Source of the DNA: Planctomycetota bacterium
Lineage (GTDB): Bacteria; Planctomycetota; PLA2
Direction: 5' to 3'
Assembly (NCBI GenBank): GCA_021776735.1
Contig: JAJFFH010000027.1
Location: forward strand, 434,001 to 498,000
DNA length: 64,000 nt
Each line of letters opens with the position of its first letter. Positions within the stretch are counted from its first letter, which is position 1. The position numbers were made by a program, and so were the translations under genes. This document shows positions 34,240 to 42,744 of the stretch, one piece after another. The notes below the pieces were generated by a model. The model worked only from the letters and a program-made list of their open reading frames with translations. It did no database searches and was not told the DNA's origin.

Positions 34240-34752
34240 ATGGTTGACGTCGAAGCTGCGTACCGAAAGGCACTCCGTCGCTACAACGGCTCCAACCTCC
34301 GCGGTCTCTCGAAGACGGATCGCGTTCTCGTGACCATTTGGTGGCTGGAGGGGGACGTCAACAACGGTGGATTCGATCAGTACTTCTCCAACTCGAGCGG
34401 GAATCTGGCGTTTTTTGCCGTGAAGGCCCTGCGCCGGATCGGCGCAAACGCAACGGCAGACATCGTTGCCAACGCGGTGTCGATCTTTTGTGCTGCCGGT
34501 GTGCCGCGAGATCGAGTCAAACGAGAGGACGCGCTCGAGAGGCTTCACGGCCGATACGAGGAATACCTGAATGAGCTCAGTTCCCAGTTCTATGCCGAAC
34601 CAGACGATGTTTCCGCGCTTGTCGAGGGCTACCTCGCTCGTTCAGCGCAGCGGTGGACGCCGATGCGTAGTATCCGAAGTACGTTGAAGAGAATCCGGTG
34701 CTGGTTTCGTCGCCGGAGGTACCGGGAGGCCGCCCTGTGGATTCTGTCGTAG
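34240..34752 (+). CDS. DUF4375 (DMP19-like) family protein
   Basis: 170 residues from ATG 34240; an in-frame GTG at 34228, at the edge of the mobile element, is a possible alternative. The family core is clear: LVTIWWLEGDVNNGGFDQYF followed by SNSSGNLAFFAVKALRRIGA near residues 30-65. DUF4375 proteins are small, occur in many phyla, and are named after a DNA-mimic protein of Neisseria; the general function is not known. The C-terminus is strongly basic (RSTLKRIRCWFRRRRYREAA), unlike an acidic DNA mimic, so that role should not be assumed. It belongs with the AlkD-like gene to a small accessory patch. Confidence 0.65.
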   Translation: MVDVEAAYRKALRRYNGSNLRGLSKTDRVLVTIWWLEGDVNNGGFDQYFSNSSGNLAFFAVKALRRIGANATADIVANAVSIFCAAGVPRDRVKREDALERLHGRYEEYLNELSSQFYAEPDDVSALVEGYLARSAQRWTPMRSIRSTLKRIRCWFRRRRYREAALWILS

Positions 34753-34828
34753 ATCCTGCGCACTCGTGAGGCTGCGCCGACCGCGTTTCGTGTCGCCGGA
34801 TCGGCGCGAATTTCGGGTTGCTGCGAAC

Positions 34829-37800
34829 ATGAGCCTCGTGCGTCGATTTCTTCGGATTCTGGTGCGTACGGTGCTGGGCCTCTTGGTCCTGCTCGTGCTC
34901 GCCTTTTTCTTTCGCAAGCCGCTCTTTTCGGGGTGGCTGCGTGAGCGCATTGAGTCCGAGCTGACGGCCGCGCTCGGGGCGCCGGTGTCGGTCGGCGCGC
35001 TTGACGGAAACTGGTATTTAGACCTGGAACTCGTCGATGTTTCGATGCCGGATGCGCCTCCGGACGGTCCGCTGGCCGCGTTTTCGGTGAAGCGACTCCA
35101 CGCCCGCTACTCGCTGCTCGACCTGCTCGGTGACAATCCCCTGGAAGGGGTGCGCGGGCTGACCGTCGAGGAAGCCGACGTGCGCATCGATCTGACGCGT
35201 CCGGCCGCGCCGCCCGCGATCGACGACGAAGCGGACGCGATCGATCCGTTCGAGCTGCTGCCGGACGAGTTCCCGCCGATCGCCGTGACCGGAAACATCG
35301 CCGTCCGTTGGCTGACGGGCGATGCCTCCGCCGCTCTCGACCTGAAGATTGAGGGCCAGGAAGTCCGCCTCGCTGCGCGCGACATTGTCGCTCCGCGCGT
35401 GGATTTCACCGAAACGCAGATCACGATCCGCCGCACCGGGACCGCGGCCTTCGAGCTCGCCACCGACGCGGAAATGATGAGCGTTTCTCTCGAAGCGGCC
35501 CGGGCCGAGCGGACGGGCGGGGGATGGAACGGAGCGTTCACGTTGCGCGCGGGCACGGGCGTCGTGCGGGCGAGCGGCGGCGAATCGGCCGCAGAGCTGG
35601 TGATCGAGAACGTGGATCTGGCGCGGTTTGCCGAGCTTGCGGGCACTCTCGAAGGCGTCGTTTCCGGACGCGTTACGTGGACCGCGCCCGCGTCGGTCTC
35701 CGGCGAGCTGACCGCCTCAGGCATTCGCGCCGAGGGCGTCGAGGTGGATCGCGCGGTTGTGGACGTCGCGTTTGACGACGGTCGAATCACGCTGCGCACG
35801 CTATCGGTCGAACGCGGTGCGGCGTCGATTCAGGCGCGGGGCATCGCGATCGACCTGGCGCTGCCGTTCAAGGTCGCCCGGCTCGAACACGCGCGCTTCC
35901 ACGTGCCCGACCTCGCGGTGTTCGGGCTCGACCTGCCGCAACCGGTGCGCGTCACGGGCGGCATCGAAAGCGCCGACGGCCGCACGCTGCGCGTCCGTGA
36001 CCTGGCGATCGGCGCGGGCCGCTCCGAACTCACGCTGGACGGCCGCGCCACGCTTCCCGCAGCGCCGGAACAATGGCGCGAGGCGACCGCCGAGCTGACC
36101 GTGAAAGGGGTGCTCGACGGCTGGTCGGTCTGGGCGCCCGGCGCGCCCGCCGTTTCCGGCGCGATCCGCGTGAGCGGCGATCTTTCCGGCACGGCGGCCC
36201 AGCCGCACGCCACACTCGCGCTCCGCGGGGGGCCGCTGGTCGTCGAAGGGCGCGCCGTCGACCAGGCTGTCTTGACTGGAGAACTCTCGTGGCCGGGCCT
36301 CGACCACTTGCGGCTCGAAGCAAGGGCCGGCGGCGACCGCATCCTGTTGCGCGGCGCCGCCGATCTTCAAGAAAAAGCGCTGCAAGAAGGCGAGTACGAA
36401 GTCGCGGTGGGGGATCTCTCGAAGTGGGTTGAGGGGGCCCGGGGGCGCGCGCAGGGCAAGGGCAAGGTGGCGTGGGACGGTGAGGCGTTGTCCGGGGGCG
36501 GGAAACTCACGGTCGAGGCGCTCGTCGTGGAGGAGCGCGCGATCGGCGACGTGTCCGTGTCGTTTCGCGCGAACGGCGATGTCGTTTCCGTGGAGGAACT
36601 CCGCGCCGGATCGGTGACGGCGCGCGGCCGCTTCGACATCCAGAAACGCGAGGGCGTCGTGGCCGAGGCGTCGGGTCGCGATTGGAAACTGCTCGCGCCG
36701 CTGCGGGTGCAGCTCGACGCGGACCGGGAATCCGTGGCCGTGAACGGACTCCGCGTCGCCGCGTTCGGGGGCACGATCGAGGGCGCCGGCCAACGGATCG
36801 GCACGCGCATCGAGGCGACGCTGACGGCAACCCGCATCGACTTGGCCCGCGCCGACGCGCGCCTGCGCGGTCTGGCGGACCTCAAGGCCACCATCGCGGG
36901 CGATCGCGTCGACGTTGCGCTCCACGCCCCGAAGATCGGGTTCGAGGAACTCGAAGGCCGTGTCGCGTTCAAGGCGCGGCAAGACGAGACCGGAATCGTC
37001 CTGACCGACCTGGATGCCGTGCTGGGCGACTCGTTGCTCGCACAGGGCAGCGGCGTGTTGCCCTGGCGCTTTGCCGACGGTGTTTGGCGCGAGACCGCCG
37101 TGACACCATCGCTCACGCTCACCTTGCGCTGCTCCGACCCGCGGCGGTGGCTGGGAATCGAGGCCACCCGCGCCGAGGCGGACATTTCAGGCGACGGGCC
37201 GCGTTTGTCCGCGAGCGCGAAGGTGTGGGACTGGGGGCCGCACGCCGAGTTGAAGTTCGAGGGCGAGACCAGCGTGACCGCACGCGTGGGCCTCGACACC
37301 GCGTCGGTCAAGGTCGCGACGCCGCCGCATGCCGGCGCAAACGTGCAGGCGGGCGCCACGCTGGATCGGGGTCTGGACTGGGCCCGGCCGGCGGCGTGGC
37401 GGACCGCGGTGGACGAGGCGCGGATCGACGGAGCGATCGATGTCGAGCTGCCCGATCTCGGGACACTGCGCCGGTTCGCTCCGGACCTGCGCTACCTCGC
37501 CGGGCGCGCCACGGTCCGCGCGCGAGTCGAGGGCCCGTTGCGCACACCCAAGGTCAACGGCGAAGCGACGCTCGAGGACCTCGCGGCGACGCTCCCGGAT
37601 CCGCTGCCGCCGTTTCAGGAGGGCAGCGCGCGATTCGTATTCGACGAAACCGAAGTTCGTTGCGAGTTCCTGAAAGGCCAGCTTGGCTATGCGCCGATCC
37701 GGATGTCGGGGACCGCGGACCGAGAGGGCATCGACGTCAAGCTTGAGGGCGAAAACACGCTGCTGGCGCGCGGTCGACATTTGCGCGCGCGCGCCGATGT

Positions 37801-38617
37801 CGCTTTGGCTTTGAAAGGGACATGGGACGCGCTGGCCCTGTCGGGCCGCGTCGATGTCACGGACGTTTTGTACAGCGAGCCGATGAACCTGTTCGCGCGC
37901 GGGCGCGCATTCGCGGACAAAAAACTCCAGTTCTTCTCGCTGCGTACCGAGCCGTTCGCGTCGATGACCCTTGATGTCGACGTGCGCGCGGACGACACCG
38001 TGCACCTGCGCAACAACGTCGTGCGCGGCGCGGCGGGCGTGCATCTGCGCCTGCTGGGCACGGGCGCCGTGCCGGAGCCGCGCGGGCGGATCACGTTTCG
38101 CGACACGCTGGTCAAGCTCGAGTTCTCGAGCCTGAAGGTCGATCGCGGCCAGCTTGAATTCCGTCCCGAGAACCCGTTTGCGCCGCGGCTGGACGCGACG
38201 GCCCACACGCGCATGCGCGGCCACGACATCTCGGTGCGCGTGGTCGGCGAGGTCCCGGACTTTGAAGTGCAGACCAACGCCTCGCCGTATCTGCCCCCCG
38301 ACGACATCCTGCTGCTGTTGAGCGTCGGCTTGACCCGCGAGCAGCTCGAAGGCGACGGCGCGAGCGGTCGGGTACTCAAGAAAGCAGCGCTGCTGATCGG
38401 CCAACGGCTCTATCGGCGTTCGCGCGGTCCGACCGATCCGGACGAGCGGAGCTTCTTGGAGCGATTCGAGTTCGACATGGGACGCGACGTCTCGCGGTCG
38501 GGCGAGGACACGGTCGAGGCCGAGTTCGAGATCAACAAGCGCTACTATCTTCGCGGCGAGCGAGACCGGTTCGACGACTACAACCTGGGCTTCGTGTGGA
38601 GGTTTCGGTTCCGATGA
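34829..38617 (+). CDS. TamB-like (AsmA superfamily) envelope protein
   Basis: 1262 residues from ATG 34829; an upstream GTG at 34766 would put charged residues before the anchor. A transmembrane anchor at about residues 8-30 (ILVRTVLGLLVLLVLAFFF) is followed by the AsmA-type start (LFSGWLRERIESELTAALGA). More than 1000 residues of alternating beta-strands follow, such as RFAPDLRYLAGRATVRARVEG. The C-terminal 250 residues are a TamB domain, with LARGRHLRARADVALALKGT, and the stretch LEFSSLKVDRGQLEFRPENP followed by FAPRLDATAHT. TamB-like proteins span the periplasm as a lipid-conducting groove and help outer-membrane protein or phospholipid delivery. It overlaps the Omp85-type gene by ATGA, the usual tamA-tamB partnership in reverse order. 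This is good evidence for an outer membrane. Confidence 0.88.
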   Translation: MSLVRRFLRILVRTVLGLLVLLVLAFFFRKPLFSGWLRERIESELTAALGAPVSVGALDGNWYLDLELVDVSMPDAPPDGPLAAFSVKRLHARYSLLDLLGDNPLEGVRGLTVEEADVRIDLTRPAAPPAIDDEADAIDPFELLPDEFPPIAVTGNIAVRWLTGDASAALDLKIEGQEVRLAARDIVAPRVDFTETQITIRRTGTAAFELATDAEMMSVSLEAARAERTGGGWNGAFTLRAGTGVVRASGGESAAELVIENVDLARFAELAGTLEGVVSGRVTWTAPASVSGELTASGIRAEGVEVDRAVVDVAFDDGRITLRTLSVERGAASIQARGIAIDLALPFKVARLEHARFHVPDLAVFGLDLPQPVRVTGGIESADGRTLRVRDLAIGAGRSELTLDGRATLPAAPEQWREATAELTVKGVLDGWSVWAPGAPAVSGAIRVSGDLSGTAAQPHATLALRGGPLVVEGRAVDQAVLTGELSWPGLDHLRLEARAGGDRILLRGAADLQEKALQEGEYEVAVGDLSKWVEGARGRAQGKGKVAWDGEALSGGGKLTVEALVVEERAIGDVSVSFRANGDVVSVEELRAGSVTARGRFDIQKREGVVAEASGRDWKLLAPLRVQLDADRESVAVNGLRVAAFGGTIEGAGQRIGTRIEATLTATRIDLARADARLRGLADLKATIAGDRVDVALHAPKIGFEELEGRVAFKARQDETGIVLTDLDAVLGDSLLAQGSGVLPWRFADGVWRETAVTPSLTLTLRCSDPRRWLGIEATRAEADISGDGPRLSASAKVWDWGPHAELKFEGETSVTARVGLDTASVKVATPPHAGANVQAGATLDRGLDWARPAAWRTAVDEARIDGAIDVELPDLGTLRRFAPDLRYLAGRATVRARVEGPLRTPKVNGEATLEDLAATLPDPLPPFQEGSARFVFDETEVRCEFLKGQLGYAPIRMSGTADREGIDVKLEGENTLLARGRHLRARADVALALKGTWDALALSGRVDVTDVLYSEPMNLFARGRAFADKKLQFFSLRTEPFASMTLDVDVRADDTVHLRNNVVRGAAGVHLRLLGTGAVPEPRGRITFRDTLVKLEFSSLKVDRGQLEFRPENPFAPRLDATAHTRMRGHDISVRVVGEVPDFEVQTNASPYLPPDDILLLLSVGLTREQLEGDGASGRVLKKAALLIGQRLYRRSRGPTDPDERSFLERFEFDMGRDVSRSGEDTVEAEFEINKRYYLRGERDRFDDYNLGFVWRFRFR
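35295..35313 (+). repeat. Dispersed 19-bp repeat, copy 5 (inside TamB-like gene)
   Basis: ACATCGCCGTCCGTTGGCT, full consensus; encodes NIAVRWL. The following GGCGATG (35318-35324) pairs with CATCGCC (35296-35302), giving a short imperfect hairpin. Confidence 0.8.
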
Positions 38618-40638
38618 GGACCTGGGCGTTCTTGTTGGTGCTGCCGCTCGTCGCATGCGTGAGCCGTGGCAAGTCCGCGCCCGGCGAGACCGGAGCGAAG
38701 GAACCTGTGACGACGGAGGCCGAAGGCCAGGAAGCATCGCCGTCCGTACGCTTTGCGTTCGAGGGGCTCCAGGAACTCAAAGAACGGCATCTGTTGACGG
38801 CGGCGCGTCGTGAACTCGACGCGTACTCGAAGAAGAAGCGGCGCCTCGCGGATGCCGCCGACGCCGCGTATTCGATGGAGCTGTATTGTCGGGATGAGGG
38901 CTACGCGCACGCGAAGGTCGGCTTTGCGGTCGAACCGGAGGGGCTCGTGTTCACCGTCGAGGAGGGGCCGTTGGTACGGCTTGGGCCGGTGCGCCTCGAG
39001 GGTGTGGCGCAGGTACCGTACGAGGAACTCGAGCCGCTCGTGGCGTTTGAGAGCGGCGGATTCAAGGCGCCCGTGTTTCGGGAGGCGGAGGTGCGCGGGG
39101 CGGCGGGCGAGATCGAGTCGGCGTATCTCTTGCGCGGATACTTGCGGGTGAACGTGGCGCGTCCGGTCGTGACGTTCAGCGAGGATCGCGCCGAGGCGCG
39201 CGTCTTGGTTCGGATCGAGGAGGGGCCGCAATACATCGTCGAGCGTGTCGAGTTCGAGGGCATCGCACACGTCCCGGACGATGGGGCGACCGGCGAGCCG
39301 TATCACGTGCGCGTCCCGGCGCAGTTGGCCGGGAAGATTCGGCGCTTCTTGTTGGATCGCGGCCACCAGCGACTGCGGGTTTCCGGGAGCGCCGTCGTGG
39401 ATCACGAGCGAGCGCGTGCGGTGGTGCGGATTCAGGCGACCCCGGGGCCGGTCGTGCGACTGCGGAGTCTTGCGTTCGAGGGCCGGGAGCGGACGCGCGA
39501 GAACTTCTTGCGCGAGCGGATCCCGATCGAGGTCGGCGACATCGTGGCGCAGCACCTACTGGACCGCGGGCTCGACAACTTGTTTTCGTCGGGGCTGTTT
39601 CAGCTCGTGCGCCCGCGGCTCGCGCCAGCCGGGGACGCCGAGGCCGACCTCTCCATCGAGCTGAAAGAACTCCTGGCGCGCACGGTGGACTTCGAGGTCG
39701 GCTACGGCAGCTATGAGCAGGCCCGCGCCGCCGTCCGTTATCGCGACCGCAACCTGTTCGGTCTTGCCCGCACGCTCGAGGTCGAGGCGCGCGTCAGCCT
39801 GAAGAGCTACGCGACCAAGGTCCTGTTCAAGGATCCGTTTGTGCTCGGTGACAAGAACACCCTGGAAATCGGGGTGGGCTACCTTGCCCGGGAGGAGCCG
39901 TCGTTCGACCTCGAAGCGATTGATTTCGACCTCATCGTCAGCCGCGACTTCGATGGCCCCTATGACGCGCGCTTCGGGTACCGCATGCGGTTCGAGGACG
40001 CCGACGATGCACCACCGGACGAGCAAGCGGGCTTCATCCGCACAGCGGGTCTGTTTCTGGCTGTGCGGCGCGACACGCGGGACAGCCTCGTGCTGCCGAC
40101 GGCCGGTTCGCTCGTGCGGCTCGGCGTCCTCTGGTCGTCGCCGACCCTGGGGGCGGATCTGGAGTTCCTCGAACTCGATTTCCGGGCGACACGCCACGTC
40201 CGGCTCAGCGACCGCGCGGTTCTTGCAGTCGGCACGCGCCTGCGCACACGCGAAATCCTCAACAACGACGCGAACCTGCCGATCCAGGAGCGGCTGTTCC
40301 TCGGCGGCGAGAGTTCGGTCCGCTCGTTTGGAGAAAGCGAACTGGGCCCCTTCGACGCGAACCGCGATCCGCTCGGCGGACTGACCGCACTCGAGGCGCA
40401 CATCGAGTTGCGCGTACGAACGTGGCGCGATCTGCACGTCGCGGGCTTTCTGGACGCGGGCAACATCGCCGTCGACGCATTCTCGTTTGACGGCCCCCCT
40501 GGCTACGCGGTCGGCCTCGGCTTTCGCTACTACCTGCCCGTTGGTCCGATCCGCCTGGACTTCGGCTACAACCCGGGCCGCCTCTTCGCCGCGGACCAGG
40601 CGTGGGCCTTGCATCTGGCGTTCGGGTTCTCGTTTTGA
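38614..40638 (+). CDS. Omp85-family outer-membrane protein (TamA/BamA-like)
   Basis: 674 residues from ATG 38614, overlapping the TamB-like stop. A lipoprotein-type leader (RTWAFLLVLPLVAC) is unusual for Omp85 proteins, which normally have a plain signal peptide. Residues about 50-330 hold POTRA-like repeats (AAYSMELYCRDEGYAHAKVG, PVRLEGVAQVPYEELEPLV). From about 345 to the C-terminus is a beta-barrel with VEARVSLKSYATKVLFKDPF, a lid-lock-like NLPIQERLFLGGESSVRSFG near 560, and a terminal aromatic (FGFSF), the outer-membrane targeting signal. TamA/BamA proteins insert beta-barrel proteins. A repeat copy encodes residues EASPSVRF just after the leader. Confidence 0.9.
   Translation: MRTWAFLLVLPLVACVSRGKSAPGETGAKEPVTTEAEGQEASPSVRFAFEGLQELKERHLLTAARRELDAYSKKKRRLADAADAAYSMELYCRDEGYAHAKVGFAVEPEGLVFTVEEGPLVRLGPVRLEGVAQVPYEELEPLVAFESGGFKAPVFREAEVRGAAGEIESAYLLRGYLRVNVARPVVTFSEDRAEARVLVRIEEGPQYIVERVEFEGIAHVPDDGATGEPYHVRVPAQLAGKIRRFLLDRGHQRLRVSGSAVVDHERARAVVRIQATPGPVVRLRSLAFEGRERTRENFLRERIPIEVGDIVAQHLLDRGLDNLFSSGLFQLVRPRLAPAGDAEADLSIELKELLARTVDFEVGYGSYEQARAAVRYRDRNLFGLARTLEVEARVSLKSYATKVLFKDPFVLGDKNTLEIGVGYLAREEPSFDLEAIDFDLIVSRDFDGPYDARFGYRMRFEDADDAPPDEQAGFIRTAGLFLAVRRDTRDSLVLPTAGSLVRLGVLWSSPTLGADLEFLELDFRATRHVRLSDRAVLAVGTRLRTREILNNDANLPIQERLFLGGESSVRSFGESELGPFDANRDPLGGLTALEAHIELRVRTWRDLHVAGFLDAGNIAVDAFSFDGPPGYAVGLGFRYYLPVGPIRLDFGYNPGRLFAADQAWALHLAFGFSF
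38734..38752 (+). repeat. Dispersed 19-bp repeat, copy 6 (inside Omp85 gene)
   Basis: GCATCGCCGTCCGTACGCT, full consensus and identical over 19 bp to intergenic copy 7; encodes the linker ASPSVR. Confidence 0.85.
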
Positions 40639-40673
40639 AGGGGAGTTGGTCGGGGATTTGGATGAGCCGTTTT

Positions 40674-40842
40674 GCGGAGGAACCGCTAACCGGACGCCGC
40701 TTCCGCCCGCGAGGCTCTCAACGGCGTCAGCCGTTGAGCCCGAAGACATGGCCTAGCGGTTCCTCCGCCTCCAACGCCGTCAGGCGTTGGGCAAGACAAG
40801 TGGCTTAGCGGTTCCTCCGCTAAGCATCGCCGTCCGTACGCT
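40674..40842. repeat. Composite cluster of three hairpin repeat families
   Basis: In order: GCGGAGGAACCGC (40674-40686, reverse); CTCAACGGC-GTCA-GCCGTTGAG (40717-40738); GCGGTTCCTCCGC (40756-40768); CCAACGCC-GTCA-GGCGTTGG (40771-40790); GCTTAGCGG-TTCCT-CCGCTAAGC (40803-40825, perfect 9-bp stem); then dispersed-repeat copy 7. This fills the 202-bp gap between the convergent Omp85 and Nudix genes. Members also occur at 996-1193 and 16526-16548. I see no gene in it. Confidence 0.8.
40824..40842 (+). repeat. Dispersed 19-bp repeat, copy 7 (intergenic)
   Basis: GCATCGCCGTCCGTACGCT, full consensus, fused to the end of the GCTTAGCGG hairpin. Confidence 0.85.
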
Positions 40843-41371
40843 ACCGTCCTCTGTAGTCGTCCGCCCTTTGGCCCAACCGCGTCACGCTCTCGTCGAAGTC
40901 TCTCACCTCTTCGTTCGTGAACCAGCGGACTTCGTTGGATTCTTCGCTGCAACGCAGGGTCTCTTCGTGCGCGTGGAACAGGAAGCGGACATCATGGTGG
41001 AGGTGCGCGGGGACGCCGGGGCGTTTCGGGATCAGGTGGACGTCGAGATCGAGCGGGACTTCGTCCATGAGGGTGAGCTTGACGAGGCCGGTTTCTTCTT
41101 CGACTTCGCGGCGGGCGACTTGGGCGAGGTTGGGGTCGCCGTCGGCGTGGCCGCCTGGCTGTAGCCAGCGGTCGAGTTTCTTGTGGTGTACCAGGACGAC
41201 CCGTTGTCGATCCGGCGACCACACCCACGCCGACGCGGTGAGGTGGCCTTCAAGGCGCGTGCGCAAGAGCGCATCGGGGCTGTGGCGTACGAGCAGCCGG
41301 ATGTGATCGGTCGGGACGAGGTGCTCCGGGTACCGTTCCAGATAGCGGTCGAGCAGCGCTTCAAGGTTCAT
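40841..41371 (-). CDS. Nudix hydrolase
   Basis: 176 residues, ATG 41371. The Nudix region near residues 71-95 reads GGHADGDPNLAQVARREVEE then ETGL. The REVEEETGL helix that carries the metal-binding glutamates is intact, while the first glutamate of the classical box is replaced, as is usual in the subfamily with a GGHADGD start. Nudix enzymes hydrolyse nucleoside diphosphates linked to another group; the substrate cannot be told from sequence. The gene ends in the repeat cluster: its last codons and stop lie against copy 7. It follows the MFS transporter gene by 4 bp and is probably co-transcribed with it. Confidence 0.88.
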   Translation of the reverse strand: MNLEALLDRYLERYPEHLVPTDHIRLLVRHSPDALLRTRLEGHLTASAWVWSPDRQRVVLVHHKKLDRWLQPGGHADGDPNLAQVARREVEEETGLVKLTLMDEVPLDLDVHLIPKRPGVPAHLHHDVRFLFHAHEETLRCSEESNEVRWFTNEEVRDFDESVTRLGQRADDYRGR

Positions 41372-41375
41372 TGCG

Positions 41376-42668
41376 TCACGCGTCCTGTCTCGTGCCGGGT
41401 GTGCTTCGCCGCGTTTCTTGCGCGACCGGGATCGTCAGTAGCGCGAGGGCGGCGGTGAGGATGGCGCTGCTACCCGCGATAGTCTCAAGCGATACGCCGG
41501 CGTCGAGGAGCGCGCCCATGCCGTAGGGCATGAGTGCCGTGGAGATGACCATGCAGCTTGAGGTGAGCGCGCGGATCGCGCCGTGATACACCACGCCATA
41601 GAGTTCGGTCCACGTCGCTCCGGAGAGCGCCGGCACCGCGCCCGTTGTGGCGCCGGCGAGCGTGAGATAGGCGACGGCGGCGCCGGGATGTGAGGATGTC
41701 GCGAGGACGCTGAGACCGGCCACGAGGGGTATCGTAAAGAGCGGAAGCAACCGGCGTGGGCCGAAGCGATCCACGAGCACGCCCATCGTCAGCGACGCGA
41801 TCCACTGCGCCATGGCAAAGCCGAACATGCACGCCGCCAGCCACTCGACGCTCCAGCCCTTGCTGTGTGCCAGGTGAATCTGGTGAAAGATCAGGCCGGT
41901 CAGAATGCACGGGGTCGCCAGGAACGCGGGCAAGACCAGGTAGAAGCGCCGGTCCCGCAGAGCGACGCCGCGGTCGGCTTCGATCGTGCTGGCGCCGGCG
42001 CGCGTGCGAAAGGCGGCATGGCGCGCCGCGTGGCCCCGCAAGAGCCACTGGGCTCCCGGCAGCAGGACGACCAGCACGACGATACCGCTGAGGCGCCACG
42101 CGCCGGACCACGAAGACCATTCCAAGAGGGCCACGGCGAGGCCGGGAAACAGTGCGCTCCCGAGCGTAAACCCCAACGCAGCGATGCTGAGCGCGCGACC
42201 GCGTTCGCGTTCGAAATAGCGCGCCATCGTCGTCATCGCGGTGTGGCCGAGCAGCCCCTGTCCGCAAAACCGCACCCCGTAAATGCCGACCGCCAACACA
42301 AACAGCGACGTCGCGGACGAGAGCAACAGGCACGCGACCCCGAGTCCCGCGCAAACCCCGAACGTGAACCGGCGCAGGTCGATGTCGTCGATCGCCCGTC
42401 CGACACGGCCGAGCACGAGCCCGCTGGCCGCCGTCACCACCGAATAGACGAGTCCGAAGTCGCCGTGCGAAAGCCCGAAGTCGCGCCGCCACGCCCCGCC
42501 GAACATGGACAGAAAATATGTCTGCCCAAACGACGAAAACATGGTGAGCCCAAACCCGAACGCCAAAAAGCGCGGGTGCGCCCGCAAGAACGAAAGATAC
42601 GCCAAGCGCGAAGGATAGCCTGCTTGCCGTGTCCGCCAACAGGATGGAGCAGACGGACGGCGATGCAT
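41376..42668 (-). CDS. Major facilitator superfamily transporter
   Basis: About 430 residues with roughly twelve hydrophobic helices, for example FVLAVGIYGVRFCGQGLLGH, LSGIVVLVVLLPGAQWLL, and YLTLAGATTGAVPALSGATW. MFS proteins exchange small molecules across the inner membrane. The N-terminus is uncertain. ATG 42668 is the first in-frame ATG, but its first codons (HRRPSA) are encoded by a copy of the dispersed repeat, so the original start could be further in, for example TTG 42605 just before AYLSFLRAHPRFLAFGFGL. The loop between helices 2 and 3 (VGRAIDDIDLRR) fits the MFS signature. The substrate is unknown. Confidence 0.85.
   Translation of the reverse strand: MHRRPSAPSCWRTRQAGYPSRLAYLSFLRAHPRFLAFGFGLTMFSSFGQTYFLSMFGGAWRRDFGLSHGDFGLVYSVVTAASGLVLGRVGRAIDDIDLRRFTFGVCAGLGVACLLLSSATSLFVLAVGIYGVRFCGQGLLGHTAMTTMARYFERERGRALSIAALGFTLGSALFPGLAVALLEWSSWSGAWRLSGIVVLVVLLPGAQWLLRGHAARHAAFRTRAGASTIEADRGVALRDRRFYLVLPAFLATPCILTGLIFHQIHLAHSKGWSVEWLAACMFGFAMAQWIASLTMGVLVDRFGPRRLLPLFTIPLVAGLSVLATSSHPGAAVAYLTLAGATTGAVPALSGATWTELYGVVYHGAIRALTSSCMVISTALMPYGMGALLDAGVSLETIAGSSAILTAALALLTIPVAQETRRSTPGTRQDA
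42648..42666 (-). repeat. Dispersed 19-bp repeat, copy 8 (at 5' end of MFS gene)
   Basis: Plus strand AGCAGACGGACGGCGATGC; full consensus on the minus strand. It lies in the divergent gap between the MFS and DUF4062 genes and overlaps the annotated MFS start. Confidence 0.85.
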
Positions 42669-42744
42669 CCCGAGGTCGGCGCAGTCCGCGATTGCTATAG
42701 GATGGGTCGATCTTCGATCGCACGGGTCGGAGACGTGGCGTCCC

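Noticed and set aside
34240..34752. DUF4375 gene as a DNA-mimic inhibitor
   Set aside because: The C-terminus is basic, the opposite of a DNA mimic; only family membership is supported.
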